NCBI GenBank assembly: GCA_023414975.1
Contig: JAEZMI010000360.1
Coordinates: 1 to 6,179 of the forward strand
DNA length: 6,179 nt
Source: Pseudomonadota bacterium
Lineage (GTDB): Bacteria; Pseudomonadota; Alphaproteobacteria; Rhizobiales; Xanthobacteraceae
Reading direction: 5' to 3'
The translations under genes and the position numbers were made by a program. Each line of letters starts with the position of its first letter. Positions within the stretch are counted from its first letter, which is position 1. Positions 1-4,595 of the stretch are shown here, one piece after another. The notes beneath the pieces are model-generated. The model was not told where the DNA came from. It searched no databases and was given only the letters and a program-made list of their open reading frames with translations.

Positions 1-37
1 TCTCGCCGTCAATTGCGGCCGATCCGCGCCCGCCGGC

Positions 38-46
38 TGCTATCGT
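38..46 (+). promoter_or_regulatory. possible extended -10 element before the NUDIX gene
   Basis: The sequence TGC followed by TATCGT (41-46) resembles an extended -10 box and lies 33 bp before the ATG. The nearest -35-like hexamer, TTGCGG (13-18), is 22 bp away, which is too far for a normal spacer. This is a weak candidate based on pattern only. Confidence 0.2.
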
Positions 47-79
47 CCGCCATCCGCCGATTCGCCCGCGAGATCGCCC

Positions 80-538
80 ATGGTTGCCGTCGAACGCCCC
101 GTCCTCGCCACCAGCGCCGCCGTGTTCCGCGACGGGCGCGTTCTGCTGGCCCGGCGCGGGCAGCGTCCCGCCCTCGGCGTGTGGACCCTGCCGGGCGGGC
201 GGGTCGAGGCCGGGGAAAGGCTGGCCGAGGCGGCGGCGCGCGAGGTGATGGAAGAAGTGGGCGTGACCTGCGCGATTCTCGGCGTCGCCGGGGCGGTGGA
301 CGTCATTCTGCGCAGCGATGACGGGCGCCTGAAAGCGCATTTCGTCGTGGTCGGCCATGCCGCGCGCTGGGAGGCGGGCGAGCCCGCGACCGGCCCCGAG
401 GCCGCCGAGGTCGGCTGGTTCGATCCCGACGCGCTCCCGGCCGATACCACGCCCGGCCTCGGCCCCATCGTCGCGGCGGCGGCGCGGCTCGTCGCCGGGG
501 CGGACAGCGCGGCCCGCGGCGCGCAGCTCACGCCCTGA
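80..538 (+). CDS. NUDIX hydrolase (MutT / ADP-ribose pyrophosphatase-like)
   Basis: This 152-residue protein is a cytosolic NUDIX hydrolase, a family that cleaves nucleoside diphosphates linked to another moiety (X) using Mg2+ or Mn2+. The Nudix box is complete: G40, E46, R54-E55, E58-E59 and G61 fit the pattern G-x5-E-x7-R-E-U-x-E-E-x-G-U. It is preceded by a typical beta-strand lead-in (residues 8-26, ending in LLARRG) and the W35-TLPGG turn. A later segment, EVGWFDPDALP (about residues 129-139), is also usual for MutT/ADP-ribose pyrophosphatase-type members. The length is normal for a single-domain enzyme. The substrate cannot be read from the sequence: ADP-ribose, oxidised dNTPs and other nucleotides all remain possible. 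The ATG at 80 is the first sensible start, although the Shine-Dalgarno match (GAGA, 69-72) is weak. The TIGR02301-like gene follows 57 bp downstream on the same strand and may be co-transcribed. Confidence 0.93.
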   Translation: MVAVERPVLATSAAVFRDGRVLLARRGQRPALGVWTLPGGRVEAGERLAEAAAREVMEEVGVTCAILGVAGAVDVILRSDDGRLKAHFVVVGHAARWEAGEPATGPEAAEVGWFDPDALPADTTPGLGPIVAAAARLVAGADSAARGAQLTP

Positions 539-595
539 ACGCCGTTCGGCGACAGCCGGCTTGACCTCTTTCGCGCGCGGGCTCACCACAGCGCC

Positions 596-1003
596 ATGAA
601 GCGCCTCAGCCAGCTCGCCATTCCGCTCGCCATCCCCCTCGCCCTCCTTCTCGCGGCGATGGCGGCCGCCCCCGCGCGCGCCCAGAACGAGGGCGGCGTG
701 CCGCCCTATGAGGGCGACCTGATGCGGCTCGCGGAGATTCTCGGCGCGCTGCATTACATCCGCCCGCTCTGCGGCGCGGCGGAGGAGACGCGCTGGCGCG
801 ACGAGATGGCGGGCCTGCTGCAGGCGGAATCCCCTTCGGACGCCCGGCGCGGCCAGCTCATCGGCGCCTTCAATCTCGGCTATGAGAGCTACAAGCAGGT
901 CTACCGCAGCTGCACCCCCTCGGCGGAACTCGCGAGTCAGCGGTATCTGGAGGCGGGGGCCAAGCTGTCGCGCGACATCGCCGCTCGCTATGGCAGCAAC
1001 TGA
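596..1003 (+). CDS. TIGR02301-like secreted protein of unknown function
   Basis: This 135-residue protein has a Sec signal peptide: basic MKR, a hydrophobic core at residues 7-25 rich in Leu, Ala and Ile, and an A-R-A site suggesting cleavage between A29 and Q30. The mature part (about 106 residues) is predicted to be helical and periplasmic. It resembles the alphaproteobacterial TIGR02301 family in its block LGALHYIRPLC (49-59), the downstream F-N-x-G-Y-E-S-Y-x-x-x-Y-R-x-C-T pattern (92-107) and the RY-x-x-x-G ending (116-121). C59 and C106 are the only cysteines in the mature protein and could form a disulfide; this is inference. No catalytic motif is visible, and to my knowledge the family has no established function. 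The ATG at 596 is chosen because the signal peptide begins there; no clear Shine-Dalgarno precedes it. A TTGACC hexamer (561-566) could be a -35 box, but no good -10 follows. The NUDIX gene upstream may be an operon partner. Confidence 0.85.
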   Translation: MKRLSQLAIPLAIPLALLLAAMAAAPARAQNEGGVPPYEGDLMRLAEILGALHYIRPLCGAAEETRWRDEMAGLLQAESPSDARRGQLIGAFNLGYESYKQVYRSCTPSAELASQRYLEAGAKLSRDIAARYGSN

Positions 1004-1013
1004 ATACCGCAAA

Positions 1014-1055
1014 CGGCCGGTTCTGTGCGTTTTCGGCCGCACCTGTCACCTTTTT
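1014..1055 (+). terminator. weak hairpin plus T-run after the TIGR02301-like gene
   Basis: Two CGGCCG arms (1014-1019 and 1034-1039) can form a 6-bp stem with a 14-nt loop. A TTTTT run lies at 1051-1055, 11 bases beyond the stem. The long loop and the distance to the T-run make this a poor intrinsic terminator, so it is listed only as a possibility for ending the transcript from the left. Confidence 0.25.
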
Positions 1056-1066
1056 GCCGCGCCATA

Positions 1067-1081
1067 TTAACCCTCCTTCAA
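1067..1081 (+). promoter_or_regulatory. CtrA-like half-site pair before the orphan gene
   Basis: TTAA (1067-1070), 7 bp, TCAA (1078-1081) differs by one base from the core of the alphaproteobacterial CtrA recognition sequence TTAA-N7-TTAA. It lies in the A/T-richest part of the 149-bp intergenic gap, just upstream of the possible promoter of the 90-residue orphan. Short degenerate matches like this also occur by chance. Confidence 0.25.
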
Positions 1082-1084
1082 TTC

Positions 1085-1114
1085 TTGCGCGGAACGGCGC
1101 ACACCGCGTGCTAA
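1085..1114 (+). promoter_or_regulatory. possible promoter of the 90-residue orphan gene
   Basis: TTGCGC (1085-1090) and TGCTAA (1109-1114) are separated by 18 bp and could be -35 and -10 boxes. Transcription would start near 1121, giving a leader of about 30 nt that holds the strong Shine-Dalgarno at 1141-1146. The hexamers match consensus only moderately. Confidence 0.3.
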
Positions 1115-1140
1115 GGTCCGGCTCGAGCCCATGCTCACGC

Positions 1141-1155
1141 GGAGGAATAAGTTTG
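1141..1155 (+). promoter_or_regulatory. strong ribosome binding site selecting a TTG start
   Basis: GGAGGA at 1141-1146 is followed by a 6-bp spacer and TTG at 1153-1155. The match to the 16S rRNA tail is the best in the window and decides the start of the 90-residue protein in favour of this rare start codon over the upstream in-frame alternatives. Confidence 0.75.
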
Positions 1156-1425
1156 TCCGAGCTTCCGGAAACGCACGACATCGATGGCCCGGCCGACCAG
1201 GCGCAGGAGGACGAGCGTCACGCGGCGCTCGCCTATCTCGATGAGGCGTGGAACGAGGCGGTTTATGACGGCCTCGACGAGGACTGTCTGGCGCAGGCGG
1301 CGCTGTTCACCGCCATCCGCTCCATGGTCGCCACCTATGGCGAGGAAGCCGCCGCGGGCTTCGCCGAGCGTCTGGCCGAGCGCATCCGCGCCGGCGAGTA
1401 CACGGTGCCGTTCAACCGGCAATAA
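1153..1425 (+). CDS. Small acidic conserved-type protein of unknown function, TTG start
   Basis: This 90-residue protein is one I cannot name with certainty. It has no signal peptide, transmembrane segment or cysteine cluster (one Cys, C45). The N-terminal 20 residues are acidic and probably disordered (SELPETHDIDG and onward). Residues 22-80 look like three amphipathic helices rich in Ala and Glu, and the protein ends in GEYTVPFNRQ. The start is set by translation signals: an almost ideal Shine-Dalgarno, GGAGGA (1141-1146), sits 6 bp before TTG at 1153. The same frame stays open further upstream, but earlier starts would run through the promoter region and lack a comparable ribosome site. 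The acidic, helical make-up suggests a small cytosolic binding or regulatory protein, but no function is assigned. It ends 3 bp from the stop codon of the convergent GNAT gene, so no separate intergenic terminator fits between them. Confidence 0.75.
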   Translation: MSELPETHDIDGPADQAQEDERHAALAYLDEAWNEAVYDGLDEDCLAQAALFTAIRSMVATYGEEAAAGFAERLAERIRAGEYTVPFNRQ

Positions 1426-1428
1426 GCC

Positions 1429-1983
1429 TCAGGCCTCGTCGCGTTCGCGCATGAAGATGGCGAGGCCGTCGACATCGGCCTCGATCAGCGTCCAGCCGCG
1501 CCGCGCGTAATAGGGGGCGTTGGCCGGGTTCGCGCACAGATGCAGGCGGGCATGGCCGGCCCCGAACGCGACCTTCGCGACGTGATCCTGCAGCGCCTGC
1601 GCGATGCCCTGCCGCCGCGCGGCCGCCTCGACCCACAGCGCCGCCAACCATGGGGTGAGAGCGGGCCGCGCGTCGAGATCGCGGGCGATCAGCCCGACAT
1701 TACCGAGAAAATCCGGCCCGCGATGGGCGACGAACGTGCTGGGAACGGCGCGCAGGGGCGCCTGGAGGCTCTCGTTGAGCCGGGCCGTCAGCTCGGAAAG
1801 CGGCACGCCCTTGTCCCGCCACCAGGCGCGCCAGACGCGGTCGGCCACGATGTCGGTGAAGCACGGGGCGTCACGCAGATCGGTGATGGAGAAGGCGGAG
1901 GAGGGGCAAGCCGAAGCGGTTGGAGCCGAAGCGGTTGGAACCGAGGCGCTTGGGGCGGCCGGGCGGGCCGGGCTGTCGGGCAT
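1429..1983 (-). CDS. GNAT-family N-acetyltransferase
   Basis: This 184-residue protein belongs to the GCN5-related N-acetyltransferases, which transfer acetyl from acetyl-CoA to an amine. The acetyl-CoA pyrophosphate loop (motif A) is visible as R123-R-Q-G-I-A128, fitting R/Q-x-x-G-x-G/A, after the strand WLAALWVEAAA (112-122). Motif B follows, with NAPYYARRGW (155-164), where one of Y158/Y159 may act as general acid. The fold runs from about residue 31 to 180. The first 30 residues are a Pro/Ala/Ser tract with PTASA repeats, encoded by tandem 15-bp repeats, and are probably disordered. The ATG at 1983 is supported by GAGG five bases upstream; no later Met precedes the domain. The substrate is unknown. 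It lies downstream of rpsU on the same strand but beyond a strong terminator, so it is probably transcribed separately or by read-through. No clear promoter of its own was seen. Confidence 0.87.
   Translation of the reverse strand: MPDSPARPAAPSASVPTASAPTASACPSSAFSITDLRDAPCFTDIVADRVWRAWWRDKGVPLSELTARLNESLQAPLRAVPSTFVAHRGPDFLGNVGLIARDLDARPALTPWLAALWVEAAARRQGIAQALQDHVAKVAFGAGHARLHLCANPANAPYYARRGWTLIEADVDGLAIFMRERDEA
1909..1953. repeat. three tandem 15-bp repeats inside the GNAT 5' end
   Basis: AGCCGAAGCGGTTGG occurs exactly at 1909-1923 and 1924-1938, followed by a third copy at 1939-1953 with three mismatches. Being in frame, the array encodes the pentapeptide repeat PTASA-PTASA-PSASV-like at residues 12-26 of the GNAT protein. 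It looks like slippage-derived expansion that leaves the frame intact. Confidence 0.9.
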
Positions 1984-2010
1984 GGGTGCCTCTTCGCCAC
2001 TTGAAACGAC

Positions 2011-2039
2011 AAAAGCGCGGCGACAGGCGTCACCGCGCT
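2011..2039 (-). terminator. intrinsic terminator of rpsU
   Basis: On the minus strand an 11-bp stem (arms 2029-2039 and 2014-2024, with one G-T wobble) encloses a 4-nt loop and is followed directly by TTTT and then TCG-TTT. It begins 55 bp past the rpsU stop codon and points in the rpsU direction. This is the clearest Rho-independent terminator in the window. Confidence 0.85.
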
Positions 2040-2043
2040 CGAT

Positions 2044-2070
2044 GTCTTCACCGTCACAGTCTTCACCGTC
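2044..2070. repeat. 12-bp direct repeat with 15-bp period after rpsU
   Basis: GTCTTCACCGTC occurs at 2044-2055 and again at 2059-2070, separated by 3 bp. It lies between the rpsU stop codon and its terminator. No function is evident; it may be a small duplication in the transcript tail. Confidence 0.8.
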
Positions 2071-2093
2071 GGAGGGCCGGGAGGCCCCGCCGA

Positions 2094-2330
2094 TCAGCGG
2101 CCGGGAACGGTCTTCGGCTTGGACGGCAGAAGGCCTTCGCGCTGGGCGCGCTTGCGGGCCAGCTTGCGGGCGCGACGGATGGCCTCGGCCTCCTCGCGGG
2201 CGCGCTTCTCGGACGGCTTCTCGTAATGGCCGCGCAGCTTCATCTCGCGGAAAATGCCCTCGCGCTGCATCTTCTTCTTGAGCGCCTTCAGGGCCTGATC
2301 GACGTTGTTATCCCGAACGAGAACCTGCAC
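2094..2330 (-). CDS. rpsU: 30S ribosomal protein bS21
   Basis: This 78-residue protein is small-subunit ribosomal protein bS21, which sits near the 3' end of 16S rRNA and supports initiation on mRNAs. The diagnostic N-terminus, QVLVRDNNVDQALKALKKKM (2-21), continues into REGIFREMK and HYEKPSEKRAREEAEA, followed by a strongly basic helix (52-64). The tail EGLLPSKPKTVPGR is the short extension usual in alphaproteobacteria, making it slightly longer than the roughly 71-residue E. coli protein. The start codon is GTG at 2330, preceded by AGGAAG four bases upstream; homologues begin at the same place. The gene has its own candidate promoter about 100 bp upstream and a strong terminator downstream, so it looks monocistronic, in contrast to the rpsU-dnaG-rpoD arrangement of enterobacteria. 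Confidence 0.97.
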   Translation of the reverse strand: MQVLVRDNNVDQALKALKKKMQREGIFREMKLRGHYEKPSEKRAREEAEAIRRARKLARKRAQREGLLPSKPKTVPGR

Positions 2331-2365
2331 GTGTCTTCCTCTTCGTGCTTCGCGGTATCGCGCAT

Positions 2366-2496
2366 GCGTTGAATCTGGGCGACCGGGGCGGGCGCCCTAG
2401 GACACGGGCCGCCGATCAAGGAGAGCGCACATAGCAGACCGCCGCCGGCTTGTCCACACGTCACGCCCGGCTGGGACGCGCCAAGCGATTCAACGC
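2366..2496. repeat. perfect 10-bp inverted repeats flanking the rpsU promoter
   Basis: GCGTTGAATC (2366-2375) and its exact reverse complement GATTCAACGC (2487-2496) lie on either side of the rpsU promoter, 111 bp apart. Each contains GANTC, the target of the CcrM adenine methyltransferase of alphaproteobacteria. The rest of the 217-bp gap (2331-2547) shows the promoter, the ribosome site and GC-rich sequence without a gene. Confidence 0.7.
2428..2456 (-). promoter_or_regulatory. candidate sigma70-type promoter of rpsU
   Basis: On the minus strand TGGACA (2456-2451) and TATGTG (2433-2428) are spaced by exactly 17 bp, and a TG one base before the -10 gives it extended character. Transcription would start near 2421, leaving a leader of about 90 nt before the GTG. 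The -35 matches consensus in five of six positions and the -10 in three. Confidence 0.55.
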
Positions 2497-2529
2497 GCGG
2501 CGCAATTTCCCGTCGTCCCTTACGCGGGT

Positions 2530-2546
2530 GCCGCGCCGGACGCGGC
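2530..2546 (-). terminator. GC hairpin just after the DUF1330 stop codon
   Basis: GCCGCG and CGCGGC arms (2530-2535 and 2541-2546) form a 6-bp stem with a 5-nt loop directly beyond the stop codon of the DUF1330 gene. No T-run follows, so it could be a Rho-dependent end or a 3' stabilising structure rather than an intrinsic terminator. Confidence 0.3.
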
Positions 2547-2547
2547 G

Positions 2548-3168
2548 TCACACGCCCTGGATGACGATGACCTCCGCCTCCGCGGCCTTCTGCCGGAAAG
2601 CGAGGGCGTGCTGATACTCCGGCGAGCGGTAGCAGGCGAGCGCGGTGGCGTAGTCCTTGAAGGCGACGACCACGTTGCGGGCGCGCGCCGGGCCGTGCAC
2701 CGCCGCGTGACGGCCCCCGCGCACCAGGAACCAGCCTTCATATTTGCGCACCGCCAGCGCATCCGCGGCGATGTAGGACGTGTAGGTTTCGGGATCGTGC
2801 ACGTCGATGCGCATCACCCAATAGGCGGCGCCCGGACCCGCGGGCGGGCCGTCGATCACCCCGGCCGCCGGCTGCTCGCCCTCATAGCCCTCGATCACCA
2901 GATGGTCGCCCTGCGAATGGGCGAGGCGATGGGCGTAGGCGGCCTGATAGTCCGGCGAGTGGAAGCAGGCGAGGGCCGTCTCGTAATCCTTGAACTCGAC
3001 CACGACGTTGCGCGCGCGCGAGGTGCCTTCCAGCGTCTCGAAGGCGTTGCCCTGCGCGAGAAAGCGCCCGCCAAAGGCGGCGATGGTGGGGATGGCGCCC
3101 TGCAGATAGGGCTTGTAACCCTCCATGTCGGTGACATCGAGGCGGCTGATCCAGTAGCCCTTCGGCAT
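2548..3168 (-). CDS. Tandem DUF1330 (dimeric alpha/beta barrel) protein
   Basis: This 206-residue protein consists of two fused DUF1330 domains, residues 1-97 and 114-206, joined by a Pro/Gly/Ala linker (98-113). DUF1330 proteins are usually single domains of about 95 residues with a ferredoxin-like fold that pair into a dimeric alpha/beta barrel; here both halves of a barrel may come from one chain. Both copies start with a YW-[IV]-x-R-[LI]-DV strand and carry the block RARNVVV-x-FKDY-x-TALAC followed by [FY]-[HR]-SP-[DE]-YQ (51-75 and 162-186, 111 residues apart). No catalytic role is established for the family and none is assigned. The ATG at 3168 has GGAG 8 bp upstream. It follows pyrF by 18 bp and is probably its operon partner, although a pyrimidine role is not implied by the sequence. 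Confidence 0.92.
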   Translation of the reverse strand: MPKGYWISRLDVTDMEGYKPYLQGAIPTIAAFGGRFLAQGNAFETLEGTSRARNVVVEFKDYETALACFHSPDYQAAYAHRLAHSQGDHLVIEGYEGEQPAAGVIDGPPAGPGAAYWVMRIDVHDPETYTSYIAADALAVRKYEGWFLVRGGRHAAVHGPARARNVVVAFKDYATALACYRSPEYQHALAFRQKAAEAEVIVIQGV

Positions 3169-3186
3169 GGGTAAGCTCCGTAAGGT

Positions 3187-3903
3187 TCAGGCGCCGAGCG
3201 CCGCGGAAATCTCGGCCTGCACCGCGCGGGCGGCGGCGGCGGGCTCGGGCGAGGCGACGATGGGCCGGCCGACCACCAGATGGTCGGCGCCGGCGCGGAT
3301 CGCCGCGAAGGGTGTGGCGATGCGCTTCTGGTCGCCGGTGGCGGCCCCGTCCGGGCGCACGCCGGGCGTCACGATCGCCCCGCCGGGCCCGAGAATGCCG
3401 CGTACCCGTGCGGCGTCGGTCGGGGAGCAGACGATGCCGTCCACGCCGATGTCGCGCGCCTGCGCCACGCGGCGGGCCACTGTCGCGTCGACCCCCGCGC
3501 CGTAGCCGGCCTCGGCGAGGTCCGCCTCGTCATAGGAGGTGAGGACGGTGACGGCGAGGATGCGCAGCGGGCTCGCGCCCTTGCCTTCCATCGCGGCGCG
3601 CATGGTCTGCGGGTAGGCGTGGACGGTCGCGAAGCTGGCGCCGAGCGCGGCGAGGCTGGCGACGCCCCGCGCCACCGTGTTGCCGATGTCGTGCAGCTTG
3701 AAGTCCACGAACACCTTCTTGCCGTCGGCGATCAGCTCGCGGGCGAAGCCGAGCCCGCCGGCAAAGCCGAGCTCATAGCCGATCTTGTAGAAGCTCACAG
3801 CGTCGCCGAGCCGCGCGACGAGGCTCTCGGCCGCCCCGACGGAGGGCAGGTCCAGCGCCACGATGAGCCGGTCCTTGGGGTCGGTGAGGGGGGCGCTGGT
3901 CAC
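3187..3903 (-). CDS. pyrF: Orotidine 5'-phosphate decarboxylase
   Basis: This 238-residue cytosolic enzyme converts orotidine 5'-monophosphate to UMP and CO2, the last step of de novo UMP synthesis. It is a full-length TIM barrel. D18 in IVALDLP and K40 in YKIGYEL bind the ribose-phosphate; the catalytic Asp-Lys-Asp array is intact in VDFKLHDIGNT as D67, K69 and D72. The phosphate loop near the end is present as TPGVRP (179-184), and GRPI (212-215) supplies the conserved Arg213. The length equals that of typical bacterial short-form enzymes. The start is GTG at 3903, with GGAG 7 bp upstream, in agreement with a homologue-like N-terminus before DRLIVALD. It lies 18 bp after the flavoprotein gene and 18 bp before the DUF1330 gene, so the three likely share an mRNA. 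No key residue is missing. Confidence 0.97.
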   Translation of the reverse strand: MTSAPLTDPKDRLIVALDLPSVGAAESLVARLGDAVSFYKIGYELGFAGGLGFARELIADGKKVFVDFKLHDIGNTVARGVASLAALGASFATVHAYPQTMRAAMEGKGASPLRILAVTVLTSYDEADLAEAGYGAGVDATVARRVAQARDIGVDGIVCSPTDAARVRGILGPGGAIVTPGVRPDGAATGDQKRIATPFAAIRAGADHLVVGRPIVASPEPAAAARAVQAEISAALGA

Positions 3904-3921
3904 GTTCGTCTCCGCGGCTGG

Positions 3922-4503
3922 TCAGGCGCGCAGACCCGCCCTGAGCGCCGCCTGCTCGATAAGCGCAGACATCAGCGTGCGCAACCTCTGCCGCGCGCGC
4001 TCGTCCTTCAGATCGCCATTCTCCGCGAAGGCGCCGGCCGCCCCGGCGACCATGGCCTGCTCGGCGAGCACCAGGGCACCGAGGCCGAGGGCGAGCACCT
4101 GGCGCAGCATCATCGAGGCGCGGTAGCCGCCCAGCGCGCCCGGCGAGGTGCAGCCGATGGCGTAGACCGGCTTGCGGAAGGCGTCGCCCTCGCCCTTGGC
4201 GCGGCTTGCCCAGTCGATGGCGTTCTTCAGCAGCGGCGGCACGCCGGCATTGTATTCGGGCGTGACGATGAACACACCGTCCGCCGCCGCGAGCTGGTCG
4301 CGCAGCGCCCGCGCCGGGGCGGGCACGCCCTCCGCGGCTTCGAGGTCGGCGTCATAGATCGGCAGCGGGTAATCGGCGAGGGAGATCAGCACCGGCGCGC
4401 AGTCGAGGCCGGCGAGTTCCTTTGCCGCCAGCGCCGCCAATGCGTGTGAATACGCGCCGGTGCGGATGGAGCCGGCGAAGGCCAGGATGCGGGGCGGGCG
4501 CAT
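3922..4503 (-). CDS. NADPH-dependent FMN reductase-like flavoprotein
   Basis: This 193-residue protein has the flavodoxin-like fold of the NADPH-dependent FMN reductase/azoreductase/chromate reductase group, which passes electrons from NAD(P)H through FMN to quinones, azo dyes or other acceptors in the cytosol. The FMN phosphate loop is AGSIRTGAYS (10-19) after strand RILAF. The isoalloxazine-contacting block is TPEYNAGVPP (81-90), followed by LLKNAIDWAS (91-100), both hallmarks of the family. GGYRASMMLRQVL (125-137) matches the conserved helix after the third loop. In the phosphate loop the family's common S and N (GS-x-R-x-x-S-x-N) are A17 and S19 here, a mild variation. The ATG at 4503 has GGGAG 7 bp upstream. 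It is the first gene of the probable flavoprotein-pyrF-DUF1330 operon, 92 bp after pmtA. The physiological substrate is unknown. Confidence 0.92.
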   Translation of the reverse strand: MRPPRILAFAGSIRTGAYSHALAALAAKELAGLDCAPVLISLADYPLPIYDADLEAAEGVPAPARALRDQLAAADGVFIVTPEYNAGVPPLLKNAIDWASRAKGEGDAFRKPVYAIGCTSPGALGGYRASMMLRQVLALGLGALVLAEQAMVAGAAGAFAENGDLKDERARQRLRTLMSALIEQAALRAGLRA

Positions 4504-4572
4504 GGCGTTTCTCCCGGTCGTCGCCCGCGGAAGGGCAGGGTCAGGAAGACGGCGCGGCCCGTCGGCAATCGG

Positions 4573-4592
4573 CCGGCGGGGGCAGCCGCCGG
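4573..4592 (-). terminator. GC-rich hairpin after pmtA
   Basis: CCGGCGG (4573-4579) and CCGCCGG (4586-4592) form a perfect 7-bp stem with a 6-nt loop, 3 bp past the pmtA stop codon. There is no T-run after it, so it may slow rather than stop transcription. The remainder of the gap to the flavoprotein gene (4504-4572) shows only a Shine-Dalgarno. Confidence 0.4.
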
Positions 4593-4595
4593 GGT

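Noticed and set aside
561..590. TTGACC before the TIGR02301-like gene as a full promoter
   Set aside because: No -10-like hexamer is found at a normal spacing; only the -35 half resembles consensus.
1432..1467. Inverted repeat GGCCTCG/CGAGGCC at the convergent gene ends, considered as a bidirectional terminator
   Set aside because: The 22-base loop is long, no T-run follows on either strand and it lies within the GNAT coding sequence.
2074..2087. GGGCC-GGGA-GGCCC hairpin next to the rpsU stop codon as a second terminator
   Set aside because: The stem is only 5 bp with no T-run, and a much stronger terminator lies just beyond it.
1604..2372. Plus-strand open frames opposite the GNAT gene and rpsU
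   Set aside because: Both opposite-strand genes are well supported by motifs and ribosome sites; the frames have low-complexity products and no start signals.
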